A stretch of DNA of 35,670 nt, from positions 232,691 to 268,360 of the forward strand of contig DMXM01000018.1 in NCBI GenBank assembly GCA_003482905.1, in the 5' to 3' direction. This document shows positions 8,035 through 15,743 of the stretch, piece by piece. Positions within the stretch are counted from its first letter, which is position 1, and every line of letters starts with the position of its first letter. The notes under the pieces are model-generated. The model did not search any database. It was not told where the DNA came from and saw only the letters and a program-made list of their open reading frames with translations. The position numbers and the translations under genes were made by a program. This DNA comes from Elusimicrobiota bacterium (GTDB lineage Bacteria > Elusimicrobiota > Elusimicrobia > Elusimicrobiales > UBA9959).

Positions 8035-9002
8035 AAACTTCAGAATTCAAATGGATCAAGAATTCCAGGAGCATCCTGCCCAAGGGGGAGTGGTTCGTGG
8101 AGTTCTTCACGCCGGGCGAGCTGCACGCCCACCGCGCCCTGGAGGCGCTTGAAAGCTCCTCCACGGCTTTCCAGGAAGCCACCCTCATACGCACCCACAC
8201 TTTCGGCAAGGTGCTGGTGATAGACGGCGAGACCCAGAGCAGCCAGTACGACGAGGCTTTTTACCACGAGTCCCTGGTTTGCCCCGCGCTGCTGGCCCAC
8301 CCGCGCCCCCGGCGGGCGCTGATACTGGGCGGGGGGGAAGGCGCGACCGCCCGCGATATTTTAAACGACCGCGGCATAGAACAAGTGGTGATGGCCGATA
8401 TCGACTACAATATACTGCGCTTCGCCAAGAAGCACCTGGAGTCCTGGCACAAGGGCGCTTTCGACGACCCCCGCCTGCGCCTGCTGGCCCAGGACGCGAA
8501 AAAGCTCGTCTACAACACTTCCACAAAATTCGATCTTATCTACTCGGACCTGCCCAGCCCCATAGAGGGCGGGCCGGCCTTCGGTCTTTACACGGTGGAG
8601 TTCTACCGGCGGATGAAGCGGGTCCTGGCAAAAGGCGGCATCTTTACGATACAGGCCGGTCCGGGAACGCCGCTGCAGTTCGAGCTGCACCCCGCCATAG
8701 CCAACACGCTGAAAAAAGTTTTCCGTTTCGTCGGCAGCTACACCGCCTTCATCCCCTCCTACGACATGCCCTGGACTTTCCTTTACTGCACGGACGCCCC
8801 GGCCCTGGCCCCGGAAAAGCTGAAGGCCGCGGCCCTGGACAGGGCGGCCCGCGCAAGGCTCAAGCGCCCGCTGAAGTATTCCGACGGGCTGACCATAACC
8901 GGGGCTTTCATCCTGCCCAAGTACTACCGGGACAGGATAAGGGCCTCGCGCGCCGTAATAACCGAGGCGCGCCCGATGTTTTTCAGCACTTCACGACATT
9001 GA
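8031..9002 (+). CDS. speE: Polyamine aminopropyltransferase (spermidine/thermospermine synthase family)
   Basis: The 323-residue protein transfers the aminopropyl group from decarboxylated AdoMet to a polyamine acceptor. An N-terminal beta domain (about 1-80) is followed by a Rossmann methyltransferase-like fold with GGGEGATARD (100-109) and MADID (121-125) for the nucleoside. The active-site loop reads YSDLPSPIEGGP...LYTVEFY (171-192). The EGGP-x3-LYT-x2-FY form is closer to the ACL5/thermospermine synthases than to the DPxGP loop of classical spermidine synthases. The first Asp (D173) is kept, but the usual second Asp of DxxDP is Ser176. The product, whether spermidine, thermospermine or another amine, is therefore uncertain. 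The gene overlaps speD by 4 bp. Confidence 0.9.
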   Translation: MKTSEFKWIKNSRSILPKGEWFVEFFTPGELHAHRALEALESSSTAFQEATLIRTHTFGKVLVIDGETQSSQYDEAFYHESLVCPALLAHPRPRRALILGGGEGATARDILNDRGIEQVVMADIDYNILRFAKKHLESWHKGAFDDPRLRLLAQDAKKLVYNTSTKFDLIYSDLPSPIEGGPAFGLYTVEFYRRMKRVLAKGGIFTIQAGPGTPLQFELHPAIANTLKKVFRFVGSYTAFIPSYDMPWTFLYCTDAPALAPEKLKAAALDRAARARLKRPLKYSDGLTITGAFILPKYYRDRIRASRAVITEARPMFFSTSRH

Positions 9003-9019
9003 CGAGTACGGAGCCGATT

Positions 9020-9508
9020 ATGAAAAAAACAAAGAAAGCAGTAAAAAAAAGCCCCGCCAAAACAGCGGTAAAGAGCAAGCCCCGCGCGGCCGCCCCGGCT
9101 AAACGCAAAGCGCCCCAGGCCGCCCCCGCCAAGAAGGCGTCGCCCGCCAGGGACACGCTGACCAAACAGGAGCTGGCGGAGATAGCCGGCTACCTCGCCA
9201 CAATGAAGATCGAAATCGCCAAGAACGTAGAGGACAAGAAGAACCTGGACCTGCTGGAACCGGAAGTGGGCGACTCCATAGACCAGGCCACGCAGAGCCT
9301 GGACAAGGAGATACTTTTTGAGCTTTCCGACAACGAGCGCAAGATCCTGCGCGACATAGAGGCGGCGCTGCGCAAGATGGAGAAGGGCACCTACGGGCTC
9401 TGCGAGCACTGCAAGAACGTAATAGAGAAGAAGCGCATAAAAGCGCTGCCCTCCGCGCGCTACTGCATGGTCTGCCAGAGCGGCTCCGAACGCAACAGGG
9501 GGGAATAA
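9020..9508 (+). CDS. DksA/TraR family C4 zinc-finger protein with H1-like basic N-terminus
   Basis: The 162-residue product has an N-terminal tail (1-45) made almost entirely of Lys, Ala, Pro and Arg, like histone H1 or AlgP tails. A coiled-coil helical hairpin follows (about 46-120), then the DksA-type zinc finger with Cys128-x2-Cys131 and Cys149-x2-Cys152. DksA-family proteins insert the coiled coil into the RNA polymerase secondary channel and tune transcription in starvation. The acidic tip is not clearly DxxDA, so this may be a general DksA-like factor rather than a strict orthologue. The chosen ATG has GGAG about 7 nt upstream. Readings starting further upstream overlap speE in another frame. 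The gene is probably the last of the speD-speE unit and is followed by a strong terminator. Confidence 0.88.
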   Translation: MKKTKKAVKKSPAKTAVKSKPRAAAPAKRKAPQAAPAKKASPARDTLTKQELAEIAGYLATMKIEIAKNVEDKKNLDLLEPEVGDSIDQATQSLDKEILFELSDNERKILRDIEAALRKMEKGTYGLCEHCKNVIEKKRIKALPSARYCMVCQSGSERNRGE

Positions 9509-9530
9509 CCCCGGCAGGGAGCAAGAAAAA

Positions 9531-9556
9531 AGCCCCGCGCGGACGCGGGGCTTTTT
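9531..9556. terminator. Bidirectional rho-independent terminator
   Basis: A 9-bp perfect stem AGCCCCGCG/CGCGGGGCT with loop CGGA is followed on the plus strand by TTTTT. On the minus strand it is followed by TTTTTTCTT, from the A-run at 9525-9531. It sits between two convergent genes and can serve both. Confidence 0.88.
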
Positions 9557-9567
9557 CCATTCCATTC

Positions 9568-9600
9568 GGAGGTTGAACCTCCGTTGGAGGTTCAACCTCC
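9568..9600. repeat. 15-bp inverted repeat with self-palindromic arms
   Basis: GGAGGTTGAACCTCC (9568-9582) and its exact reverse complement (9586-9600) are separated by GTT. Each arm is itself palindromic apart from the central base, so the site can form one long hairpin or two short ones. It lies just downstream of the minus-strand RDD gene and may act as a 3'-end hairpin or as a mobile palindrome. Confidence 0.75.
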
Positions 9601-9611
9601 GAAACCAGGCC

Positions 9612-10496
9612 TCAGGGGGCCGGGGGGGGGGCGTTTTGCGACGCCACCTGAACCTCAGTCTTGCGCCAGTTCCTGGCCTTGGCCGTTATCCGGTACTTCC
9701 TGCCGTTGGAGGCTATCGCCAGCGTGCCGGGTTCCAGGGTTTTGTAAAGCTCGGCGCGCACGGCGTTGACGTTGCCGGTCATATTGGCCAGGGTCTTCAG
9801 GTCGTTGGTATAATGACCCTCCCGCCGCATGTAGATTTCCTCAAGTTTCGCCAGTTTGGAAATGGTGCGGTGCGCCGCTATTATCTGCCTTTTCTCGGCG
9901 GGGGAGATCTTCAGTACGGTCTGGTTCAGCCAGGACCCGATAAGTATCGCCATCAGGCCCCAGGAGAGCGCCAGCACCAGGCCGCTGGCCAGGTCCCCGC
10001 GCTCACGCAGGCTTATCACGCGGCTGCCCGCCACGTAGTCGTGCAGCGCCCTTTTGCGGGGGGTGACAAGAGCGGCCAGGTATCCCAGGTTCAGCGTGGC
10101 CGAACTCAGGAAGTAAGCCAGAGCCCGCACGAAAGCCCGCCCAACGGAAAGGTCACCCCCGTCCAGGGCCCTCACCCGTAGATTCATTATCAGCTTGCCC
10201 ACCGTGGCCCGCCCGCCGCTCGACAGCGCCGTTTCATAAACCACGTAGGCGCCTATCCAAAGCAGCTTCCACTTCCATTCATTGGCGGTAGTGTAGGCGA
10301 GAATACCGGCCTTGACCATGGCGTTAAGGGAGAGGTAGGTGCCGGCCACAAAGGGGAAGGCGTCTATTACATAAGCCAGGAAGCGCTCGTTAAAACCGGC
10401 CGGCGCGGGGCCTTCGGGTATAACTTCGGCCGGCGTGCCATCCTCCCTGACCATGGCGGACGCCTGCGGGATAAAATTAAAATCTTCGTTTTCCAT
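9612..10496 (-). CDS. RDD-family membrane protein with C-terminal pseudopilin-like periplasmic domain
   Basis: The 294-residue protein begins with a short soluble segment, then an RDD domain (about 33-170). FNERFLAYVIDAFPFVAG is its first helix, with the Arg and Asp that name the family, and ALHDYVAGSRVI is the usual closing motif. A further transmembrane segment (about 188-208) leads to a soluble tail of about 85 residues. Part of the tail, AKLEEIYMRREGHYTNDLKTLA, resembles the alpha/beta region after the N-terminal helix of type IV pilins and pseudopilins. RDD proteins are membrane proteins of mostly unknown role, some of them ion transporters. The added domain is unusual and its job cannot be told. 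The gene faces the dksA-like gene and shares its terminator. Confidence 0.8.
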   Translation of the reverse strand: MENEDFNFIPQASAMVREDGTPAEVIPEGPAPAGFNERFLAYVIDAFPFVAGTYLSLNAMVKAGILAYTTANEWKWKLLWIGAYVVYETALSSGGRATVGKLIMNLRVRALDGGDLSVGRAFVRALAYFLSSATLNLGYLAALVTPRKRALHDYVAGSRVISLRERGDLASGLVLALSWGLMAILIGSWLNQTVLKISPAEKRQIIAAHRTISKLAKLEEIYMRREGHYTNDLKTLANMTGNVNAVRAELYKTLEPGTLAIASNGRKYRITAKARNWRKTEVQVASQNAPPPAP

Positions 10497-10534
10497 AAAT
10501 GCCAGCCTGCCCGGTAAACATTAACGCTACCTTA

Positions 10535-10540
10535 ATTATA
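10535..10540 (-). promoter_or_regulatory. -10 box candidate for the RDD gene
   Basis: On the minus strand a perfect TATAAT occupies 10540-10535, 38 nt before the start codon at 10496. The -35 position is a poor match (TCAAAT), so this is tentative. Confidence 0.35.
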
Positions 10541-10559
10541 TAAACATTAAACGGGACAT

Positions 10560-10588
10560 TTGAATACCTCATCCAAATTGAATAAGAT
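10560..10588 (+). promoter_or_regulatory. Candidate promoter for the amidotransferase-like/HEAT pair
   Basis: TTGAAT (10560-10565) and TAAGAT (10583-10588) are 17 bp apart. The ATG at 10598 follows the -10 box by 9 nt, which predicts a leaderless or nearly leaderless mRNA. Confidence 0.45.
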
Positions 10589-10597
10589 ATAGGCATT

Positions 10598-11185
10598 ATG
10601 TGCGTGATAACGGCGGTTATTTCGGCCGGGCCGGTTTCCAGGACCCTCATCAATGGATGCCCCTCCCTGCCCGCCCCCCGGATATTTTCCGGCGAAGGCC
10701 TGGTTTTCGCCCATGACGGGACGCTATTCATAAAGAACGAGATCCGCTCCCTGCTGGGCAAGTACGCCTCAAGGGTCAAAGGCCCGACCGATTCAGAGGT
10801 GCTGTTCTGGCAGGTGGTGAAGATGCTGGACGCCTATGGCTCCATGGAGACGGCCCTTGAAATGGCGCTCGACGAGATCCGCACGGTCTGGATCTCGACC
10901 AAGGATAAATATCCCGGCCGCTCCGCCCCGTACCGCGGCCTGAACCTGTTCCTGGCCTCCGGGGATTCGCTGGCGGTACTCTGCCATGGACCGCTTAAAA
11001 ACAAGGCCGCGCGGCGGCCCGGGGCGGGGCGCTTGGCCTGGCGCCGGGAAAAAGACCGTATTGTTTTCTCGACCGGGCCCGCGGACGCCCTGCCGGGGTG
11101 GAAAATAATGAACGACCCGGAAATAGCCTCCGCCAAGGCGCGCGGCGGCAAACTAGAACTCTCTTTCAGGAGGCTCGGCTTATGA
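10598..11185 (+). CDS. Compact class II glutamine amidotransferase-like protein (YafJ/GATase_4 type)
   Basis: The 195-residue product starts Met-Cys, as class II (Ntn) amidotransferases do, where Cys2 becomes the N-terminal nucleophile. FAHDG (37-41), KGPTDSEVLFW (61-71) and LNLFLASGDSLAVLCHG match the FAHNG, TDSE and late LxxLLSDG blocks of YafJ-type proteins. The family is normally about 250-280 residues. Here only about 34 residues separate Cys2 from FAHDG instead of about 85, so the WGI and R-x-ENTHPF region is largely missing. In-frame extension upstream is blocked by a stop at 10583. It is either a shortened divergent enzyme or a decaying gene that kept its start. The substrate is unknown. 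It overlaps the next gene by 4 bp (ATGA). Confidence 0.7.
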   Translation: MCVITAVISAGPVSRTLINGCPSLPAPRIFSGEGLVFAHDGTLFIKNEIRSLLGKYASRVKGPTDSEVLFWQVVKMLDAYGSMETALEMALDEIRTVWISTKDKYPGRSAPYRGLNLFLASGDSLAVLCHGPLKNKAARRPGAGRLAWRREKDRIVFSTGPADALPGWKIMNDPEIASAKARGGKLELSFRRLGL

Positions 11186-11805
11186 AATGGTTTTTGATGC
11201 TTTTGATCTTCATCTCCGGTATTTACTACCTGGTAAACCAGCACAGACGCGAGGCCGCGCGCAAGGAGATGGTGCAGCTGGCCAAAAAGGGCCAGATCAA
11301 GGCGCTGGAAGAGGCGCCGCTGCCGGTCAAGACCGAAAAGGCTTACGTCATGAAATTCTCGCTGCAGACCATCAAGACCCTGCGCGCGCTCACCGAGGAT
11401 GCCAACGAAAAAGTCCGCTACGCGTCCGCCGAACTGCTCTGGCAGCTCCAGGACGAAAGCGCCCCCGCGGTCATCAAGAACATGCTGGAGAACGAGACCG
11501 AAGCGTCCGTAAAAAAGAACCTGATAGATATGCTCAGCAAAGATAAGAGCAAGCTCAGCCTGGCCCTGCTCTCGGAAGCCCTGAAAGACTACGACAAGGA
11601 AACCCGGCTGCGCGCCGTAGAAGCCATAGGCGGTTTCTCCAATAAGGATGGCATCCTGGCCCTCAGCAGGGCGCTGCAGGACTACGACGAAGAAGTGCGT
11701 CTGAAAGCGCTGGAAGCGGTAAACCGCGTGCGCCGCGACATAGAGGCGCATAAAGAACAGCAGATGAACGAAATAAAGAACAAACCGCTTTTCAGCATCG
11801 AGTAG
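11182..11805 (+). CDS. Membrane-anchored HEAT-repeat protein
   Basis: The start is set at the ATG overlapping the previous stop, with an AGGAGGC-like Shine-Dalgarno about 8 nt upstream. The 207-residue product has one N-terminal transmembrane helix (about 2-19), a basic/helical linker, and from about residue 60 five or so HEAT-like helical pairs. Examples are NEKVRYASAELLWQLQDE, KETRLRAVEAIGGFSNKD and DEEVRLKALEAVNRV. HEAT arrays are protein-binding scaffolds. No catalytic motif is seen. Translational coupling to the amidotransferase-like gene suggests that the two work together, but the target is unknown. Confidence 0.82.
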   Translation: MKWFLMLLIFISGIYYLVNQHRREAARKEMVQLAKKGQIKALEEAPLPVKTEKAYVMKFSLQTIKTLRALTEDANEKVRYASAELLWQLQDESAPAVIKNMLENETEASVKKNLIDMLSKDKSKLSLALLSEALKDYDKETRLRAVEAIGGFSNKDGILALSRALQDYDEEVRLKALEAVNRVRRDIEAHKEQQMNEIKNKPLFSIE

Positions 11806-11811
11806 CCGATA

Positions 11812-11840
11812 TTGACAGGAAAAACGCGGACGATTATAAT
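11812..11840 (+). promoter_or_regulatory. Near-perfect sigma70 promoter of the moxR-bat operon
   Basis: TTGACA (11812-11817) and TATAAT (11835-11840) are separated by exactly 17 bp, the full consensus. The predicted start near 11847 leaves a leader of about 58 nt before moxR. This suggests strong constitutive expression. Confidence 0.85.
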
Positions 11841-11904
11841 ATTTACTGCCTTTTTCTGACAGCTATAAACCGCCAACACCCACTAAAACACCAAGGAGCG
11901 ACAC

Positions 11905-12894
11905 ATGGACTCTGAAATCTCCAAACTGAACGATAAAATTCAGCGGGACGCCCTTTTCATCCAGGACCTCCGCAAGGAAATGGCCAAAGTAGTAGTGGGC
12001 CAGGAGGACCTGGTGAACGGCCTGCTCGTCGGGCTTATAGCCAACGGCCACGTGCTGGTGGAAGGCGTGCCGGGCCTGGCCAAGACGCTGACGGTCAAAA
12101 CCCTGGCGCAGGTCATTTCGGCCTCCTTCCAGCGCATACAATTCACCCCGGACCTGCTGCCGGCCGATATCGTCGGCACCCTGGTCTTCAACCCCAAGGA
12201 AAGCACCTTCGCCGTGCGCAAGGGCCCCATCTTCGCCAACATCATCCTGGCCGACGAGATAAACCGCGCCCCCGCCAAGGTGCAGAGCGCGCTGCTGGAG
12301 GGCATGCAGGAGCGCCAGGTCACCATTTCCGACGCCACGTACAAACTGCCGGACCTGTTCATGGTGCTGGCGACCCAGAACCCCATAGAGCAGGAGGGCA
12401 CCTACCCGCTGCCGGAAGCGCAGGTGGACCGCTTCATGCTCAAGATCAACATCACCTACCCGACCAAGGTCGAAGAGGCCCGCGTACTGGAACTGATGGC
12501 CCACCAGACCCTGCCGACCGCCGGGAAAGTGGTCAGCGCAGAGGCCGTAATGAAAGCCCGCCAGACGGCCGACCTGATCTACGTGGACGACAAGATAAAG
12601 AACTACGTGCTGGACCTGGTGATCGCCACCCGCGAACCGGCCAAACACGGCCTGGAGAAACTGAAGCCCTGGATCCTCTACGGCGCCAGCCCGCGCGCCA
12701 GCATCTACATGATACAGGCCGCCAAGGCCTACGCCTTCATAAACGGCCGCGGCTACGTCACCCCCGAGGACATAAAAGCGGTGGGCCTGGACGTGATGCG
12801 CCACCGCGTCCTGCTCACCTACGAGGCCGAAGCTGAGAACATAGGTTCCGAGGACGTGCTCAAGAGCATCTTCGAAGCCGTGGAAGTGCCGTAA
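11905..12894 (+). CDS. moxR: MoxR-family AAA+ ATPase
   Basis: The 329-residue protein has Walker A GVPGLAKT (54-61), Walker B with LADE (115-118) followed by INRAP, sensor 1 around LATQNPIEQEG, and the C-terminal lid domain, so it is full length. MoxR ATPases act as chaperones or activators of VWA-domain partners, for example metal insertion in CoxD/CbbQ-like systems. AAGGAG sits about 8 nt before the ATG. It is the first gene of a run in which DUF58, VWA, TPR and BatD genes follow, the classic MoxR/Bat layout. Confidence 0.95.
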   Translation: MDSEISKLNDKIQRDALFIQDLRKEMAKVVVGQEDLVNGLLVGLIANGHVLVEGVPGLAKTLTVKTLAQVISASFQRIQFTPDLLPADIVGTLVFNPKESTFAVRKGPIFANIILADEINRAPAKVQSALLEGMQERQVTISDATYKLPDLFMVLATQNPIEQEGTYPLPEAQVDRFMLKINITYPTKVEEARVLELMAHQTLPTAGKVVSAEAVMKARQTADLIYVDDKIKNYVLDLVIATREPAKHGLEKLKPWILYGASPRASIYMIQAAKAYAFINGRGYVTPEDIKAVGLDVMRHRVLLTYEAEAENIGSEDVLKSIFEAVEVP

Positions 12895-12922
12895 CCGCGG
12901 CGAACCAGGGAAGCGGGGACGT

Positions 12923-13810
12923 ATGAACACAGCAGAAATACTCAAAAAAGTCCGCCAGATAGAGATAAAGACCGGGCGCCTGGTCAGCGAAACCTTCTCC
13001 GGCCAGTACCAGAGCGTGTTCAAGGGCCGCGGCATAGAATTCTCCGAAGTGCGGGAATACGTCCCCGGCGACGATATCCGCAGCATAGACTGGAACGTCA
13101 CGGCCCGCGCCTCCAAACCCTTCGTCAAGCGCTATATCGAGGAACGGGAACTTACGCTGATGATCCTCTGCGACGTTTCCGCCTCGCAGAGCTTCGGCTC
13201 CGGCGAAAAACCCAAAAGCGAGGCGGCGGCGGAACTGGCCGCCATGTTCGCTTTCTCCGCGCTGAAGAACAGCGACAAGACCGGCCTGCTGCTGTTCACC
13301 GACAAACCCGAACTTTATATCCCGCCCAGAAAGGGGAAGAACCACAGCCTGCGCATCATTAGGGAACTGCTGGCCTACACGCCAAAGAACCGCGGCACCG
13401 ACGTGGCCCTGGCCCTGCGGACGGCCAACCGCGTAATGAAACGCCGCGGCATCATCATCCTTATCTCTGACTTCAACTCCCCGGACTACGCCAGAGAAGC
13501 CCGCCTGACGGCGCGGCGCCACGACCTTATCCCGGTGGTCATAACCGACCGCTTCGAAAAAGCCCTCCCCGCGGCCAAAGCGCTGCTGGTCTCCGAACCG
13601 CTGGAGGGGGGCCCCGTCTTTACGGCGGACCTCTCAAGCCCGGCTTTCAGGCGCGGCTATGAAGCCGCTGCGGCGGCCAGACGGACGGCACTGGAAGCCC
13701 TGCTGAGGTCCGCCGGCGCGGACTGGATAGACATTGACCCGGCCCTGCCGGTCTACGGCCCGGTGATAAAATTTTTCCGCCAGCGCAGGAGGACCTTCCG
13801 CCCGCTATGA
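12923..13810 (+). CDS. DUF58 domain protein, MoxR partner
   Basis: The 295-residue protein carries the DUF58 signature: GRGIEFSEVREYVPGDDIRSIDW (about 36-57) followed by a VWA-like fold starting LMILCDVSASQSFGSG. The motif DVSASQS is a D-x-S-x-S metal site like those of VWA domains. It has no transmembrane helix, so it is cytoplasmic. DUF58 proteins are nearly always coded next to MoxR and are presumed clients or adaptors of it. The stop overlaps the next start by 4 bp. Confidence 0.9.
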   Translation: MNTAEILKKVRQIEIKTGRLVSETFSGQYQSVFKGRGIEFSEVREYVPGDDIRSIDWNVTARASKPFVKRYIEERELTLMILCDVSASQSFGSGEKPKSEAAAELAAMFAFSALKNSDKTGLLLFTDKPELYIPPRKGKNHSLRIIRELLAYTPKNRGTDVALALRTANRVMKRRGIIILISDFNSPDYAREARLTARRHDLIPVVITDRFEKALPAAKALLVSEPLEGGPVFTADLSSPAFRRGYEAAAAARRTALEALLRSAGADWIDIDPALPVYGPVIKFFRQRRRTFRPL

Positions 13811-14760
13811 AGAAAGCCGCTCTCATCCTGCTGGCCGCGCTGGCGCTAGCCCCGGTTCACGCCGGGGGGGAAGAAACCGTCTCCTTTAAAATAACCCCGC
13901 CGGCCGCCAAGCCGCGCCTGGCCGAAGTTTTCAAACTGGAAGTGGAGGCGTCCTTCCCGGAGAAATACTCCATAAGCCCGGACACCTCCTCGCTGGAGGG
14001 GCAGGATTTCGGACTACTCTCGTACACGGGCACGCCCGGCCCGGCGGCCGGCGGCCTGAAAACTGAAAAATTCGAACTCCACCTGCAGGCGTTCGCCCTG
14101 GGCGTAAGCACCTTCCCCGAACTCACCTGGGCGCTTTACGGCGCCGGCGCCCCGGCCTCGGCCAAAAGCCCCGCTTTCGCGCTGGAGGTCCTGCCAGCTT
14201 TTGAAAGCAAACAGGACGAGGATATCCGGGACATTTACCCGCCGTTCCGCTATTTCCCCTGGCTCTGGCTGGCGGTTGGAGCCCTGGCCGCCGCGGCCGC
14301 AGGCTTCCTCTTATACCAGCGTCTACGGCGCTCCTCCGGCTTGCTGGCTGCCCCGGCCTGGACCGACGCCAGGGACCCCTACCACCGCGCCAAGGACCGC
14401 CTGGTGGTGGTGGAAAAGTCCGGCCTGGCCGCGGCGGGGAAGCTGAAAGAATATTACAGCGGCCTCGCCGCGGTGCTGCGCTTTTACCTGGCAGAAGAAT
14501 TTTCGATCCAGGCCGACCTGATGACCACCTCCGCCCTGGCCCGCGAACTGAAAAGGACCGGCGCGGACATAAGCAGCACGCTGAAGGCACGGGAATTTTT
14601 ACAGAAGGCCGACCTGGTAAAGTTCGCCAGGCTCAAGCCCGGGGACGCCGGCGCCGACGCGGCCGCGCTGCAGGAGGTACTGACGGAATTCAACCGGGCC
14701 GCCGAAACCGCCAGGGCCGCGGCCCAAACGGCGCGCCTGGCGGCGGTGAATAAACCATGA
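13807..14760 (+). CDS. Membrane protein of the Bat operon (BatD-like N-terminus, DUF4381-like C-terminus)
   Basis: The 317-residue product has a signal peptide (1-19, AHA/GG region) and an extracytoplasmic beta domain (about 24-135) resembling a single BatD-type Ig domain. One transmembrane segment (about 153-171) and a helical cytoplasmic tail with EYYSGLAAVLRFYLAEEF and TTSALARELKRTGAD follow. That tail pattern is seen in DUF4381 and in the C-termini of BatD proteins of MoxR operons. It overlaps genes on both sides by 4 bp. It is probably a membrane partner of the VWA proteins coded next. No enzymatic motif is visible. Confidence 0.75.
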   Translation: MKKAALILLAALALAPVHAGGEETVSFKITPPAAKPRLAEVFKLEVEASFPEKYSISPDTSSLEGQDFGLLSYTGTPGPAAGGLKTEKFELHLQAFALGVSTFPELTWALYGAGAPASAKSPAFALEVLPAFESKQDEDIRDIYPPFRYFPWLWLAVGALAAAAAGFLLYQRLRRSSGLLAAPAWTDARDPYHRAKDRLVVVEKSGLAAAGKLKEYYSGLAAVLRFYLAEEFSIQADLMTTSALARELKRTGADISSTLKAREFLQKADLVKFARLKPGDAGADAAALQEVLTEFNRAAETARAAAQTARLAAVNKP

Positions 14761-15743
14761 TGGCCTTCAAACACCCCCTGTTCCTGCTGCTGCTGGCGCC
14801 GCTGGGCGTACTCGCCGGGCTGGCGCGCGCCCAGGCGCACCGGCGCCACAACTCCGCGCCGGTACCGACGGCCCTGCCTGCCGGTGAAAGCCTCCGCTCC
14901 GTACTTTTCGCCATAGTGCCTTTTTGGGGCAGGGTGCTGGCCATAGCGCTGCTGATCTTCGCCCTGGCGCGCCCGCAGAAGGCCGCGCGCGGGGAGGCTC
15001 CCCCGTCAGAAGGCATAGATATAATGCTTACCCTGGACACCTCCGGCAGCATGGCCGCCGAAGACTTCGCCCCGTATAACCGCCTGGAGGCCGCCAAAGC
15101 CGCGGCCACCGCCTTTGTAAAGAAACGCCGCAACGACCGCATAGGCGTGACCGTTTTCGGCGGGAACGCCCTGCTCACCTGCCCGCTCACCCTCGACTAC
15201 CAGTCGGTGCTGGAACTGCTGGATTCCACGTACCTGAACATGACCAAGGCTGACGGCACCGCCATAGGCGACGCCATCGTCACCGCCGTGAACCACCTGA
15301 AGGAGAGCAAAGCCAAAAGCAAGGTGATAGTGCTGCTCACGGACGGCCGCTCCAACGCGGGCCTGGTAACGGACCTGGCGCAGGCCGCCGGGACGGCGGC
15401 CGCCTACGACATAAAGATCTATACCATCGGCACGGCCGGCAAAGGAAAAGCCAAGGTAACCACCGGCGACCCGAGGCAGCCGGTAGTCTACATAGAGGAG
15501 GACCTGGACGAACCGGCGCTGCGCGAGATCTCCGGCCTCACCGGCGGTGAGTTTTACCGCGCCAAGAATTACGCGGAACTGGACAATATCTACTCCAGGA
15601 TAGACGCCCTGGAAAAGACTAAATTCGAGGCGAAGACATTCACCAGCTATACGGACCTCTACCTTTACTTCCTGGCGCCGGCGCTGGCGCTGCTGGCCGC
15701 GCTGTACCTGCTGGAAAGAACCTATTTCAGGACGATACCCTAA
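14757..15743 (+). CDS. batA: VWA-domain membrane protein, BatA type
   Basis: The 328-residue protein has N-terminal hydrophobic segments (about 5-22 and 50-72), then a VWA domain with the MIDAS motif Asp94-Thr-Ser96-Gly-Ser98. The downstream MIDAS elements are TKADGTAIGDAI and VLLTDGRSNAG. A transmembrane segment closes the C-terminus (about 302-320). BatA/BatB proteins sit in the inner membrane with the VWA domain outside. In Bacteroides and Leptospira they were linked to aerotolerance or stress resistance, though that role is debated. The stop TAA shares its last A with the next start. Confidence 0.88.
   Translation: MMAFKHPLFLLLLAPLGVLAGLARAQAHRRHNSAPVPTALPAGESLRSVLFAIVPFWGRVLAIALLIFALARPQKAARGEAPPSEGIDIMLTLDTSGSMAAEDFAPYNRLEAAKAAATAFVKKRRNDRIGVTVFGGNALLTCPLTLDYQSVLELLDSTYLNMTKADGTAIGDAIVTAVNHLKESKAKSKVIVLLTDGRSNAGLVTDLAQAAGTAAAYDIKIYTIGTAGKGKAKVTTGDPRQPVVYIEEDLDEPALREISGLTGGEFYRAKNYAELDNIYSRIDALEKTKFEAKTFTSYTDLYLYFLAPALALLAALYLLERTYFRTIP

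Noticed and set aside
11863..13128. 421-codon minus-strand frame opposite moxR/DUF58
   Set aside because: It is a shadow of well-recognised plus-strand genes, with low-complexity composition and no ribosome-binding site.
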